From Acetobacteraceae bacterium (lineage in GTDB: Bacteria > Pseudomonadota > Alphaproteobacteria > Acetobacterales > Acetobacteraceae): a stretch of DNA of 64,000 nt. The stretch is taken from NCBI GenBank assembly GCA_027487675.1, contig JAIYDD010000189.1, positions 21,914 through 85,913 of the forward strand, read 5' to 3'. Position 1 is the stretch's first letter. Each line of letters starts with the position of its first letter. The translations under genes and the position numbers were made by a program. Shown here in pieces: positions 36,762 through 47,416 of this stretch. The notes under the pieces were generated by a model, which worked only from the letters and a program-made list of their open reading frames with translations, was not told where the DNA came from and made no database searches.

Positions 36762-38194
36762 AGCCGCACCTCCGCCGGTGCCGCGACGCCTTCGGGCAGC
36801 AGCCAGCCGCTGGCCGAGGGCATGCGGCCCAGCACCGCCTCCGCCGCCGCCGCCACCTGGTCGCGCGTCACGGCGCGCAGGCGGCGCGGCCAGTGTTCGA
36901 CCGCCTCGATCGGCAGGCCCACGGACAGCGCCTGGCCGATCATCCGCGGCGCGGCGCCCAGCCCGTCCAGCGCCAGCAGCGCGCCGGCCGTCATCTGGCG
37001 GATCGAGCGCCGCACCTCGGCCTCGGTCGGCCCGCCCTCGTCCAGCAGGCGCCTCACCACGGCGGCCGTCGTCTCCTCCACCCGCGCCGGCGGCACGTCG
37101 CGCCGCGGCGTGGCGGAGACGTCGAAATCCGTCCAGGACGCGGTGTCGCCGTCATAGGAGGCACTCGCCCCGACCGCGAGGCCGCTTTCCACCAGCGCCC
37201 GGTGCAGCCGCGACCCCTGGCCGCCGCCCAGCACGTGCCGCAGCACCTCCAGCGGCTCGGCGTGCTCGCGCGCGCCGGCGGTGGCGGAGGGCGCCTGCCA
37301 GGACCGCACGAAGGTCGCCTCCCCGCGCAGCCGGGGATCGTTGCGGCTGTGGCGCGGCTCCGCGATGGCGGCGGGCGGCGGCGCGCGGTCGCGCGGCACG
37401 GCGGGCCCGGCCGGCACCGCGCCCCATTCGGCTTCCGCCACGCGCCAGAATTCGTCGGCCGGGACGGCGCCGGCCACCACCAGCACCGTGTTCGCCGGCG
37501 CGTAGCGGGCCCGGTAAAAGGCCGCCATGTCGTCGCGGGAGATCGCGCGGATCTCCTCCTCCCAGCCGATGATCGGGCGGCCGCGCCAATGCTGCGGGCC
37601 CCACATCGCGGCATCGAAGCTTTCGAAGAACAGCGCGCGGGGGGAGGAGCCGGTGCGCTGGGCGCGTTCCTCCAGCACCACCTGGCGCTCCGCCTCCACC
37701 TCGGCGGCGGGGATGGCCGCGCCGGCGAAGCGGTCGGCCTCCATCATCGCCACCAGGGGCAGGCGGGACGCCTCGACATGCTGGAAATAGGCGGTGACGT
37801 CGCGGGAGGTGAAGGCGTTGTCCACGCCGCCTTCGCGCGCCACGCGGCGGGAGAACTCGCCCGAGGCGACGCGCGGGCTGCCCTTGAACATCATGTGTTC
37901 CAGGAAATGCGCGATCCCCGACAGCCCGGGCGGATCCTCCCCCGCCCCGGCGGCGACGAAGGCGTAGTGCGCGACCACCGGCGCGCGGCGCTGTTCCACA
38001 TGCGCCACGCGCAGCCCGTTGGGCAGGGTGCGCAGCGTGGCGCCGAACAGCGGGCGGTCTTCCAGGGGCGGCGATGCCGGGCGGCTGTCCTGGGCGGCGG
38101 AGGCCGCCTGCGCGAGGGCTTTGGCGGGCAGGCCGCCCGCGGCCGCGACGGCGGCGGCGGCCTGGATGGCGGTGCGGCGGGTCAGGATGGGCAT
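36758..38194 (-). CDS. M16 family zinc peptidase
   Basis: GIAHFLEHMMFKGSP (HxxEH) motif; signal sequence. Confidence 0.9.
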   Translation of the reverse strand: MPILTRRTAIQAAAAVAAAGGLPAKALAQAASAAQDSRPASPPLEDRPLFGATLRTLPNGLRVAHVEQRRAPVVAHYAFVAAGAGEDPPGLSGIAHFLEHMMFKGSPRVASGEFSRRVAREGGVDNAFTSRDVTAYFQHVEASRLPLVAMMEADRFAGAAIPAAEVEAERQVVLEERAQRTGSSPRALFFESFDAAMWGPQHWRGRPIIGWEEEIRAISRDDMAAFYRARYAPANTVLVVAGAVPADEFWRVAEAEWGAVPAGPAVPRDRAPPPAAIAEPRHSRNDPRLRGEATFVRSWQAPSATAGAREHAEPLEVLRHVLGGGQGSRLHRALVESGLAVGASASYDGDTASWTDFDVSATPRRDVPPARVEETTAAVVRRLLDEGGPTEAEVRRSIRQMTAGALLALDGLGAAPRMIGQALSVGLPIEAVEHWPRRLRAVTRDQVAAAAEAVLGRMPSASGWLLPEGVAAPAEVRL

Positions 38195-38389
38195 GTCCCG
38201 GAAGATAAGGCGCCGCGCGCCTGGGCCAAGCGGGGCATCGGCACGCGATGCGCGCCAGCCCCGCCGCGGGGCGGCCGGCGCTGCCCGCCAGGGGGCGGGA
38301 AAGGCCCGGGCCGGCGCTTCGATGCCCACCCGCCTGCGCGGCATGCCGCGACCGGGCTTTGCCCGGCCCCGGCCCCCTGCCGCGGGGTC

Positions 38390-40093
38390 TCAGGCCGCGC
38401 GCAGCCTTGCGGCGAGGCCCGAGACCTCGGCCCGCAGTGCCGCGCCCTGGCTGCCCACCTCGGTGCCGGTGCGGCGCAGCGTGTCGATGCCGCCGGCGCT
38501 GGCCGCGACTTCCCCGGTCAGGGTGTGGATATCCTCCGCCGCCTCCTGCGTGCCGGCGGCGGCGGCGGCGGCGTTGCGCGCGATCTCCTGCGTCGCCGCG
38601 CCCTGCTGCTCGACGGCGGCGGCGATGGCGGCGGTGACTTCCTCCATCCGGCCGACCGCCTCGGCGATCCCGCGCACCGCGACCACCGCCTGGTCGGTCG
38701 CGCCGCGCATCGCGCCGATCTGCGCGCCGATCTCCTCGGTCGCCTTGGCGGTCTGCGCGGCGAGCGACTTCACCTCCCCGGCCACCACGGCGAAGCCCTT
38801 GCCGGCCTCGCCGGCCCGCGCCGCCTCGATCGTCGCGTTCAGCGCCAGCAGGTTGGTCTGGCCGGCGATGTCGCTGATCAGCCGCACCACCTCGCCGATC
38901 CGCCCGGCGGCTTCCGAAAGGCTGGTGACGGTGGCGTCGGAGGCGCGGGCGGCCTCCACGGCATCCTGCGCGCGGCGGGCGCTTTCGCCGACCTGGCGGG
39001 TGATCTCGCTGACCGAGGCGGCGAGTTCCTCCGCCGCCGCGGCGACGGCCTGAACGTTGCCGGTCGCCTGGCCGATGCGCCCAGCGCTGCCTTCGGCGCG
39101 CGCCGTGGTGCGGCGGCCGGCCTCGCCCACCGCATCGGCGGCGCGGGTCAGCTCCTCCGCGGAGCTGGCGAGGCGCGCGGCGATCCCGCCGATTGCTTCC
39201 TCCAGCTGCTCGGCGGTGGCGCGGCGGGCGGCGTCGCGGGCCTGCCGGGCTTCGGCACGCTCGCGCTCCGCCGCGTCCTGCGCGGCACGCGCCGCCCGCG
39301 TCGTGTCGCGCAGCGCGGCCACGGCGCGGCCGATGTCGCCGAGCTCGTCGCGGCGGTCCGTGCAGGGCACCGCCGCGTCCAGCCGGCCCGCGCCGATCTC
39401 GCCCAGCGCATGCGCGAGGCCCGACAGCGGCCGCAGCAGGGTCCGCAGCAGCGACCACAGGAGGAGGCCCGCCACCACCAGCAGCGCGCCGCCGGCCAGC
39501 AGCCCTTCCTGCGCCCGGGCCCAGGCGGCGGCGTCCACGCGGGCCAGGTCCACGCCCACGAACAGGATGCCCACCTGGCGGCCGGTCGCGTCGCGCAGCG
39601 GCTGGTAGACGGTCAGGTGCTCGCGGTCCAGGATGGTCGCCGGGCCGCGATACGTCTCGCCGCGGCGCAGCGCCTCCCGCGCCGGGCCGGGGCCGAGCAC
39701 GGTGCCCACCGCCCGCGTGCCGTCCGGGCGCTGGATGTTGGTGGCCACCCGCGTCTCGCCGGCGAAGATGGTGGCGACGCCGCCGCCGATGGCGCGGATG
39801 CGGTCGGGCAGCTCGTTGAAGTCGTTCAGCGCCAGGCTGCCGAGGAAGAGCTTGCCGCCCTCCTCCAGCCGCCACCCGCGACCATAGTCGTCGAGCAGCG
39901 TCGTCATCAGCAGCAGGTTGCGATCCAGCTGCTCCATCGCGCGCTCCCGCTCCGCCTCGCGCGCCGAGAAGGTCTGGAGGGCGGTCGCGGCGCCGAGGGC
40001 CAGCACCAGCGCGCCGAGCGCCGCGGCCAGGATGCGCGCGCGCACGCCGATGCCGGTGGACAGCGACGCGAGGCGTCGGACGAGCGTGGCCAT
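38390..40093 (-). CDS. Methyl-accepting chemotaxis protein
   Basis: Cache-like sensor, [36 protein letters not shown] signature. Confidence 0.93.
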   Translation of the reverse strand: MATLVRRLASLSTGIGVRARILAAALGALVLALGAATALQTFSAREAERERAMEQLDRNLLLMTTLLDDYGRGWRLEEGGKLFLGSLALNDFNELPDRIRAIGGGVATIFAGETRVATNIQRPDGTRAVGTVLGPGPAREALRRGETYRGPATILDREHLTVYQPLRDATGRQVGILFVGVDLARVDAAAWARAQEGLLAGGALLVVAGLLLWSLLRTLLRPLSGLAHALGEIGAGRLDAAVPCTDRRDELGDIGRAVAALRDTTRAARAAQDAAERERAEARQARDAARRATAEQLEEAIGGIAARLASSAEELTRAADAVGEAGRRTTARAEGSAGRIGQATGNVQAVAAAAEELAASVSEITRQVGESARRAQDAVEAARASDATVTSLSEAAGRIGEVVRLISDIAGQTNLLALNATIEAARAGEAGKGFAVVAGEVKSLAAQTAKATEEIGAQIGAMRGATDQAVVAVRGIAEAVGRMEEVTAAIAAAVEQQGAATQEIARNAAAAAAGTQEAAEDIHTLTGEVAASAGGIDTLRRTGTEVGSQGAALRAEVSGLAARLRAA

Positions 40094-40385
40094 GGGGCGT
40101 CCCGGAAGCGTTGCGGCCGCCAGCTATGCAGCGGTGCGATTAACGCGGCGTGAAGCGGCCGGACCGGGGATCAGCGCGCGCGGTCCGTGCGGCGACGGTG
40201 CCTGGAAGCCGCGGCGCCCTCCCGGTCCGCGACCCGCAGGCGGGCATCGGCGTCGACGCGCCACGAGAGCCCGGCGATGCCGGAAGCCGCCTGGGCCTGG
40301 CGCGCCGAGAGCAGCCGCGACGGCCGAGGCCGGTCCTCGATCTTCCCGCGGGGGAGAACGACCGGCCGTCATCCGCGCCCGTCGC

Positions 40386-41315
40386 TCATCCCGCCCCCAG
40401 CGCCCACAGCAGCACGCCCTTCTGCGCGTGCAGCCGGTTCTCCGCCTCGTCGAACACCACCGATTGCGGGCCGTCCATCACCTCGTCGGTGATCTCCTCC
40501 CCGCGATGCGCCGGCAGGCAGTGCATGACGATGGCGTCCGGCGCGGCCTGGCGCAGCAGCGCCGCGTTCAGCTGGTAGGGCGCCAGCATGTTGTGCCGGT
40601 TGACGGTCGCCGCGTCCGGCTTCTCGTCCGACATGCTGACCCAGGTGTCGGTGACCACGCAGCGCGCGCCGCGCACCGCCTCGGCCGGGTCGGCGGTCAG
40701 CGTGATGTCGGCGCCCTCGCGCCGCGCCCAGTCCACAAGCTGCGCGGGCGGGGCGAGCTCGGGCGGCGTCGCGAGCCGCAGCCGGAAGCCGAAGCGCGCC
40801 GCGGCCTGGAGGAAGCTCTGCGCGACGTTGTTGCCATCGCCGGTCCAGGCCACCGCCTGGCCCGCGATCGGGCCGCGATGCTCCTCGAAGGTCATGACGT
40901 CGGCCATGATCTGGCAGGGATGCGACACGTCGGTCAGGCCGTTGATCACCGGCACCGTCGCATGCGCCGCCAGCTCCCGGATCTTCGCCACGCTGTCGGT
41001 GCGCAGCATGATCGCGTCCACGTAGCGGCTGAGCACCCGCGCCGTGTCGGCCGGCGTCTCGCCGCGGCCGAGCTGCATGTCGCGCGACGACAGCACAACG
41101 ACGTCGCCGCCCAGCTGGCGGATGCCCACCTCGAAGGAGACGCGGGTGCGGGTGGAGGGCTTCTCGAAGATCAGCGCCACGGTCCTGCCCGCCAGCGGCC
41201 GGCCGGGGATGGCGCCGCGCTTGGCCGCGGCGCCGAGGTCCAGCATCCGCCGCAGCGTCGCCGCGTCGTGGTCCATGATCTCCAGGAAGTGGCGCGGGGC
41301 CGGGCGGTCGCGCAT
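40386..41315 (-). CDS. argF: Ornithine carbamoyltransferase
   Basis: [14 protein letters not shown] and [11 protein letters not shown] motifs. Confidence 0.95.
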   Translation of the reverse strand: MRDRPAPRHFLEIMDHDAATLRRMLDLGAAAKRGAIPGRPLAGRTVALIFEKPSTRTRVSFEVGIRQLGGDVVVLSSRDMQLGRGETPADTARVLSRYVDAIMLRTDSVAKIRELAAHATVPVINGLTDVSHPCQIMADVMTFEEHRGPIAGQAVAWTGDGNNVAQSFLQAAARFGFRLRLATPPELAPPAQLVDWARREGADITLTADPAEAVRGARCVVTDTWVSMSDEKPDAATVNRHNMLAPYQLNAALLRQAAPDAIVMHCLPAHRGEEITDEVMDGPQSVVFDEAENRLHAQKGVLLWALGAG

Positions 41316-41346
41316 CCGCCTCAGCCCCCCGCCCGGCCGGCCAGCC

Positions 41347-42546
41347 TCACTTCGCCGCGACCTGCGCAGGCGGCGCCATGCGGCGGCAGGCGCGGTCCAG
41401 CAGCTCCACCGCCTCCTCCACCTCGGCCTCGCCGATGATCAGCGGCGGCGCCAGGCGCAGCACGTTCTGACCGGCGGCGACCGTCAGCAGGCCCTCCTTC
41501 ACCGCGGCCTCCTGCATCTCGGTGTTGGCCAGGCCCTCGCGGAGCTTGAGGCCGAGCAGCAGGCCGGCGCCGCGGACATCCTCGATCACCGCGGGGTGGC
41601 GCGCCGCGAGGTCCAGCAGCCTGCGCCACAGGCTGCGCGCCACGCGGTCGACGCCATCGAGGAAGCCCGGCGCCAGCACCACGTCCAGCACGGCGTTGCC
41701 CGCCGCGCAGGCCAGCGGGTTGCCGCCATAGGTCGTGCCATGGGTGCCGGGCTTCAGGTGCTTCGCCACCTTCTCCTTCGCGAAGACGGCGCCGAGCGGG
41801 AAGCCGCCGCCGATGCCCTTGGCGGAGGACATCACGTCCGGCTCGATCCCCGCCCATTCATGCGCCCAGAGCTTGCCGGACCGGCCCATGCCGATCTGCA
41901 CCTCGTCGAGCGCCAGCAGCAGGCCGTATTCGTCGCAGGCGGCGCGCAGGTCGCGCAGGAACTGCAGGGTCGCCGGGCGCACGCCGCCCTCGCCCTGCAC
42001 GGGCTCGATCAGAATGCCGGCGGTCTCCGCCGTGATGGCGTCGCGCACCGCGTTCATGTTGCCGAACGGCAGGTGCTCGAAGCCCTCGACCGGCGGGCCG
42101 AAGCCGGCGAGGTACTTGGCATTGCCGGTCGCCGCGATCATCGCCAGCGTGCGGCCGTGGAAGGCGCCTTCGAAGCACAGCATGCGGAAGCGCTCCGGGT
42201 GCCCGGTCTCGGCATGGTACTTGCGCACCGCCTTCACCATGCCCTCGTTGGCCTCGGCGCCCGAATTGCAGAAGAACACGCTGTCCGCGAAGGAATGGGC
42301 GACATGGCGCGCCGCCAGCTCCTCGGCCTGCGGCACGCGGTAGAGGTTCGACACGTGCATGACGCGCGCCGCCTGCTCCGCGATCGCCTTCACCAGGTGC
42401 GGGTGGCCGTGCCCGAGGCTGCTGGTGGCGATGCCGGCGCCGAAATCCAGAAATCGTCGCCCGTCCACCGTCCACAGGCGCGCAGCCTCGCCCCGCTCGA
42501 AGGCGAGGTCGGCACGGGCGTAGTTCGGCATCAGGGCGGGGATCAC
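41347..42546 (-). CDS. argD: Acetylornithine aminotransferase
   Basis: Class III aminotransferase; next to argF. Confidence 0.93.
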   Translation of the reverse strand: MIPALMPNYARADLAFERGEAARLWTVDGRRFLDFGAGIATSSLGHGHPHLVKAIAEQAARVMHVSNLYRVPQAEELAARHVAHSFADSVFFCNSGAEANEGMVKAVRKYHAETGHPERFRMLCFEGAFHGRTLAMIAATGNAKYLAGFGPPVEGFEHLPFGNMNAVRDAITAETAGILIEPVQGEGGVRPATLQFLRDLRAACDEYGLLLALDEVQIGMGRSGKLWAHEWAGIEPDVMSSAKGIGGGFPLGAVFAKEKVAKHLKPGTHGTTYGGNPLACAAGNAVLDVVLAPGFLDGVDRVARSLWRRLLDLAARHPAVIEDVRGAGLLLGLKLREGLANTEMQEAAVKEGLLTVAAGQNVLRLAPPLIIGEAEVEEAVELLDRACRRMAPPAQVAAK

Positions 42547-42751
42547 GGGTTCCTCCTTCCCGCCGACAGCGATGGGCGGGCCTGATAGTTAGGCCGAAGC
42601 GGCGGCCACGGTCAAAGACCGCCTTGCCCGCCGCGGGCGGCGCAGCCTTGCGAAACAACCGTGACAAGAGCCTCGGGCGCCGCCTCGGCGGTTGGCCGGC
42701 GGCCGCGGCGGCGATATGCGCGGCCGGCACCATCGGACAAGGAAGCGCCCC

Positions 42752-43396
42752 ATGCCCCGTCCCGCCGCGGCCATGCGACACCGGCTGCTGGGCGGCCTGG
42801 CAGCCCTCTGGGCAGCCCTCGGGGCAGCCCTCGGGGCCGCCGCCTGCCTGCCCCTGGCCGCCGCCGCCCAGACGGCGCCTGCCGCGCCTGCCGCCAACCC
42901 GGCCGCGAGCGCCATGGCCGCGGTGCACATCCTGATGGATGGCTGCGCGCCCCTGCTCGGCGATCCCGCGGCGATGGAAGCCTGGGCTCGCCGCAACGGC
43001 TTCGTCGCCGCCCCCCCCGAGCTCGCGCGGATGTTCACCACCGAGGAGGGCGCCCTGGTCTGGATCGCCGACCTGCCGGGGACCAACCTCGCAATGACCC
43101 ATGCGCGCGACGGCCGCGAATGCCATGTCATCGCCCAGGAGGTCGACCAGGCCGCCGCGCGGCGACACTTCCTGGCGGTGCTGGCGGCCATCGGGTCCGC
43201 CGCCGTGCAGGTGGAGGTCGAGGCGGAGCAGGAGGAGGTGCAGAACGGCGCCCCCGTCGCGGTGCTGGCGGCGCGGATCCAGCGCACGCAGCGCAGGCCC
43301 GGCGAGGCCGCCCGGAGCGCCGCGCTGCGCATGCCGCGTTCCGGTGTCACCGCCTTCGACCTGATCGGCACCGCGATGATCGTGCCGGCCCGCTGA
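42752..43396 (+). CDS. Hypothetical secreted protein
   Basis: 214 aa with signal peptide; own start ATG at 42752. Confidence 0.65.
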   Translation: MPRPAAAMRHRLLGGLAALWAALGAALGAAACLPLAAAAQTAPAAPAANPAASAMAAVHILMDGCAPLLGDPAAMEAWARRNGFVAAPPELARMFTTEEGALVWIADLPGTNLAMTHARDGRECHVIAQEVDQAAARRHFLAVLAAIGSAAVQVEVEAEQEEVQNGAPVAVLAARIQRTQRRPGEAARSAALRMPRSGVTAFDLIGTAMIVPAR

Positions 43397-43683
43397 GACC
43401 ATGGCCCTGGCGCGGCGAAGCCCGGCCTGCGCCGGCGCCCGCGGAGGGGGGGAGCGTCTGGACACCTCCGCCGCGGGGAGCATCCGTCGCCGCCGGCACG
43501 CCCGAGCCGCCCGGGACGCAACGACGAACGGGGGCCGCTGACGATCGCCGTCCCGGTCGGCGCGCGAGGCACGGCCTGGCACCCGGCCGCCTCTCCGCCG
43601 TCCCGTCCCCTGCCGCTTCCGTTCGCCGGCCGGGCTGGCGCATGGCAGGGACAGGCCGGCCACTGGACACGCAAGCGAGCGGC

Positions 43684-43790
43684 CCGGGCGCGAAGTCCCT
43701 CGGCTTCGCGCCCGGACCACCAGCCTTTGGCTCCGGTGGCCTGCTGCCCGCTTGGTTCGTCGGCAAGGCCGACGAGCCAAGGGGGCAGGA
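43684..43790. other. Two strong intergenic hairpins
   Basis: ccgggcgcgaag/cttcgcgcccgg (12 bp) and ctgcccgcttggttcgtcggc-aag-gccgacgagccaagggggcag. Confidence 0.75.
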
Positions 43791-43842
43791 CACTCTAGCA
43801 GGCTGCGGAAATTCGCCGGTTGAAGAAGGCAGCGGGAGGGCG

Positions 43843-43995
43843 CTGCCCTCCCGCACCCACCCGCCAGGAAACTGAATTTCCTGGACCTTCCCGAAATTTA
43901 ACGAGATATATCAATAATTAAGGGGAGGTGCAGGAACATCAGGTTCCTGCCGGGGTGCTCGAGGGGCGGAGCCCCTCGACCTTTCCCTTTGCTTC
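43843..43995. repeat. Intergenic hairpin repeat family A, copy 2
   Basis: See copy 1 at 6459-6625; AT-rich centre gaaatttaacgagatatatcaataattaa. Confidence 0.85.
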
Positions 43996-44018
43996 CCGAG
44001 GCGGAACTCCGCAGCCTT

Positions 44019-44381
44019 CTAGCGCTGCGGCACGCCCCCGCTGTTCGACGGGTAGGCGCCCGAGGTGTTCGACCCCGTTGCCCGGTCATAGGCGCGTTCC
44101 GCCGCAGTGCCTGGCGGGTTGGCGCGCGTGCCGTCGCTCTGCGAGGGGTAGGCGCCGGAGGTGTTGCTGCCCGCCGCGCGGTCCAGCGCGCGCCCGGCCG
44201 CCGTGCCGGTCGGGTTGTTGCCGGTGCCGTCCGCGCTGGTCGGCGGGCTGCCCGTGGCGCGGTCATAGGCGCGCTGCGTCGCGGTGGAGGGCGGATCGCC
44301 CGGCCGGCCGTCGGTGCCCGGGCTGGAACAGGCGGCGAGCGGCAAGGCCGCGACGGCGAGGGCGATGAGGAGGGTGCGCAT
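44019..44381 (-). CDS. Repeat-containing lipoprotein
   Basis: MRTLLIALAVAALPLAACSS lipobox; repeated GTAAxRAxDxATGSNTSGAYPS. Confidence 0.75.
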   Translation of the reverse strand: MRTLLIALAVAALPLAACSSPGTDGRPGDPPSTATQRAYDRATGSPPTSADGTGNNPTGTAAGRALDRAAGSNTSGAYPSQSDGTRANPPGTAAERAYDRATGSNTSGAYPSNSGGVPQR

Positions 44382-44449
44382 CCTGGGTGTCCTGCTGCGG
44401 CACGGAGGCGGCCGGAGAGCCGCCAACTGCGCCGGATTGTGGGAGGGGG

Positions 44450-45352
44450 TCAGCCGCGACGTTCGCGGTCGGCGTATTCGAAGGCCGGCAGGCTTTGCAG
44501 GCTGTCGCGCGTCGCGCCCTGGAGCATCCAGCGATCACGATCGGAATTATACTGTAGCCGATCATACGGTACCGCGACAAGCCTCGCGCCGATGCCGAGG
44601 AAGCCGCCCACCGAGACGATCGCCACCGGCGCCCCGCCCGCCTGCGGCACGATCAGGTCGTCGACCGAGCCCACGCTCTCGTTCTGCTCGTTGTAGACGG
44701 TCGAGCCGATGACGCGGCTGGCGCGGCGGCCTTCGCGCAGGCGGGCGCTGTCCACGGCGGCAGCGCCGCCGGTGGAACCGGTCGCCGCGCCGCCGGTCGC
44801 CGCGGTGCCGCCGGCGGCGTTGTCCAGCGCGCGGCCGGCGGCGGTGCCAGGCGGGTTGTTGCCGGTGCCGTCGGCATCGGTGCGGTTGCCCGTCACGCCG
44901 TCGGCCGCGCGCTGCGTCGCGGTGGAGGGCGGGTTGCCCGGCGCGCCGTCGCGCGGCGCCCCGCCACCCTGTGCCGTCACGCCGCCCCGCGCGTCATTGC
45001 CGGTGGCCTGGCCGCCGGCGCCGGGCATGCCCGGCACGCCGGAAGCCGCGCCGCGGCCGCCATCGCCCGGCTGCGCCGGGCCGGTCGCGGCGCCGGATGG
45101 GTTCGGGGCGCGCCCCGGCGAGCCGCCCGGGGTCCCGCTGGCCTGGCCTGCGGGGGCGGAGCCGCCGACGTCGCGCCCGGTGGTCGCCGAGTCGCGCGCG
45201 GCCGGCAGGCCGCCGGTGGCGCCTTGCTGCGGCGTGGTCTGGGTGGTGCCCTGCATCTGGCTGCTGCCGCCGGTGTTCTGCTGCGCCAAGCCGGGCGCCG
45301 CCAGCAGCGCCAGGGCGGCGGTGGCCGTCAACAGCTTCGTTCGCGTGTGCAT
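44450..45352 (-). CDS. Secreted PRC-barrel domain protein with low-complexity linker
   Basis: Signal peptide; ASRVIGSTVYNEQNESVGSVDDLIVPQAG...VAIVSVGGFLGIGARLVAVPYD. Confidence 0.85.
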   Translation of the reverse strand: MHTRTKLLTATAALALLAAPGLAQQNTGGSSQMQGTTQTTPQQGATGGLPAARDSATTGRDVGGSAPAGQASGTPGGSPGRAPNPSGAATGPAQPGDGGRGAASGVPGMPGAGGQATGNDARGGVTAQGGGAPRDGAPGNPPSTATQRAADGVTGNRTDADGTGNNPPGTAAGRALDNAAGGTAATGGAATGSTGGAAAVDSARLREGRRASRVIGSTVYNEQNESVGSVDDLIVPQAGGAPVAIVSVGGFLGIGARLVAVPYDRLQYNSDRDRWMLQGATRDSLQSLPAFEYADRERRG

Positions 45353-45460
45353 CTGCGCTGGTCCTCCGGTTTCCTTCTCCGGCCGGGACAACGCAGGTCG
45401 CGACGGGCGGGTTGCCCGCGGCGCCGATGCCGTTCGCGTTGCAGGGACGCGCGGGGGCGC

Positions 45461-45510
45461 GGGCCAGACCGTGATCGGCGAGGCGTGAAGCGCCGATCAT
45501 GGTCTGGCCC
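45461..45510. other. 20-bp inverted repeat (one wobble), 10-nt loop
   Basis: gggccagaccgtgatcggcg-aggcgtgaag-cgccgatcatggtctggccc. Confidence 0.85.
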
Positions 45511-45564
45511 GTTGTTCTGCCGCGTGATTCACGCCATCAGCCGGTCCGCCCTTTGGCGATCACG

Positions 45565-46521
45565 CTAGGCGCGCAGGCGCCACCCCTGCCGCAGCCGCGC
45601 CAGCGCCAGCCACCACAGCCCGGCCGTCACCGCGGCCAGCGCCAGCAGGCCGAGCGCGGTCCGGCCCTCGGCATGGCCCGCCAGGCCGGCGCGGAAGCCG
45701 TCGATCATCCAGAACAGCGGGTCGGCATGGGCGATGCCGCGGAAGGGCTCGGGCAGGCGTTCCACCGCGTAGAAGGTGCCCGACAGGAAGGCGAGCGGCG
45801 TCACCACGAAGTTCGTCACCGTCGCCAGCTGGTCGAATTTCTGCGCCCACAGCCCGGCCAGCACGCCAAGGATCGCCATCAGCGCCGCGCCCAGCGTGGC
45901 GAAGGCCAGCGCCGTCAGCGGGGCGGGGACGGGGAAGCCGACAATCGGCCACATCGCCGCCAGCACCACCGCCGCCACCGCCAGCCCGCGCAGCACGCCG
46001 CCCGCGACCAGCCCGCCGAGCAGCGCCCAGGCGGGCAGGGGAGCCATCAGCAGATCCACGATGTTGCCCTGGACCTTCATGATGACGAGGGAGGAGGCGG
46101 TGTTGGCGAAGGCGTTCTGGGCGAGCGCCATCATCACCAGCCCGGCGCCGAGGAACTGCAGGTAGGGGATGCCGCCCACCTCCTGCTTCGCGTCGCCGAG
46201 CGCGAGCACGAAGACCGCCAGGAAGAGCAGCGTGGTCACCACCGGCGCGCCGAGCGTCTGCGCCCAGACCTTGAGGAAGCGCCGGCTTTCCCGCCCGGCC
46301 AGCGCCATGGCGCCGCGCCAGGCGAGCCTGCGGGCGGAGGCTTCGTCGCCGGCGGGGCGCGGGCCGAGGCCCGGCGGATGCGCAGGCCCCGCCGCGGCCA
46401 GGTCGCGCGGGCCCGGGCCGGGAATCGACGGGCCCGGTGCGGGGCGCGCCTGCCCTTCCTGCGCGCCCGGGGCGTGGGAGGGCGGCTCCTGCGGGCCGGG
46501 GCGGGCGTCGGCCGGGGTCAT
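45565..46521 (-). CDS. ABC-2 type transporter permease
   Basis: Start MTPADARPG (uncertain); six hydrophobic segments, ABC-2 signature region. Confidence 0.82.
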   Translation of the reverse strand: MTPADARPGPQEPPSHAPGAQEGQARPAPGPSIPGPGPRDLAAAGPAHPPGLGPRPAGDEASARRLAWRGAMALAGRESRRFLKVWAQTLGAPVVTTLLFLAVFVLALGDAKQEVGGIPYLQFLGAGLVMMALAQNAFANTASSLVIMKVQGNIVDLLMAPLPAWALLGGLVAGGVLRGLAVAAVVLAAMWPIVGFPVPAPLTALAFATLGAALMAILGVLAGLWAQKFDQLATVTNFVVTPLAFLSGTFYAVERLPEPFRGIAHADPLFWMIDGFRAGLAGHAEGRTALGLLALAAVTAGLWWLALARLRQGWRLRA

Positions 46522-46631
46522 GCCGGGCTGCCGGCGCATCGCGCGGCCGGTCGCGGCGGGGCGTGCCGCCGGCCGATGCGCGCGCCGGGCACGAGGCCAT
46601 CCCGGCGCGCATCGCGCACGACATGGTCGTC

Positions 46632-46739
46632 GCGCGTGCCGCGCGCGGGGCCATCGGCGCGCGTGCCGCGCGCGGGGCCATCGGTGCGCGTGCTGCGCGC
46701 GGGGCGATCGAGGCGCGCGCCGCGCGCATGGCCGGTGGC
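46632..46739. repeat. Four tandem 27-bp repeats
   Basis: gcgcgtgcc-type unit starts at 46632, 46659, 46686, 46713. Confidence 0.85.
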
Positions 46740-46798
46740 CGGCGGCGGCAAGAGGCGGAGGGTCGTCATGCGGGGCCGGACCATGGCAGGTTGGCACG

Positions 46799-47416
46799 AT
46801 GGCACAAGAGAGGCGCAAGCCCGCCCCGCGCCCCGCCGGCCCCCCGCCCGACGCCGCCCGGCTCGAGGCGGCCGCGCTCGCGCATCTCGCCCGCTTCGCG
46901 GCGACCGAGGTTGGGCTGCGGCGCGTGCTCGCGCGCCGGGTCGATCGCTGGGCCCGCGCCGCGACGGCCGAGGCCCCTGCCGATGCCGAGACGCGGGAGG
47001 CGATTGCCGCCGCCGCCGCCGCCGCCCGCGCCGCCGCGGCCGAGGTGGCGCGGCGGATGGTCGCGCGCGGCGCAGTGGACGATGCCGCCTTCGCCGAGAG
47101 CCGCGCCCGCCGGCTGCTCCGCACCGGCCGGTCCCGTCGCGCCGCGCTGGCGCATCTCGCCGCGAAGGGCGTTGCCGCCGAGACCGCCGGCGCCGCCCTG
47201 CCCGAGGAGGAGGGGGCGGAACTCGCCGCCGCGCTGGCCTTCTGCCGGCGCCGGCGGATCGGGCCGTTCGCCGCGGCCGAGCCCGACCCGGCGGCCCGGC
47301 AGAAGGCGCTGGCCGCGCTGGCCCGCGGCGGCTTTCCCCGCGCCGTCGCCTCCGCCGCGCTGGCCATGGACCCCGATGAGGCGGAGACGCGGCTGGTCGC
47401 CGCGCGGCGCGGCTGA
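46799..47416 (+). CDS. recX: Regulatory protein RecX-like
   Basis: 205 aa; LAHLARFAATEVGLRRVLARRV...ARRMVARGAVDDAAFAESRARRLLRTGRSRRAALAHLAAKGV. Confidence 0.8.
   Translation: MAQERRKPAPRPAGPPPDAARLEAAALAHLARFAATEVGLRRVLARRVDRWARAATAEAPADAETREAIAAAAAAARAAAAEVARRMVARGAVDDAAFAESRARRLLRTGRSRRAALAHLAAKGVAAETAGAALPEEEGAELAAALAFCRRRRIGPFAAAEPDPAARQKALAALARGGFPRAVASAALAMDPDEAETRLVAARRG

Noticed and set aside
35508-38194. Tandem M16 peptidases as something unusual
   Set aside because: An active/inactive M16 pair is a common bacterial arrangement.
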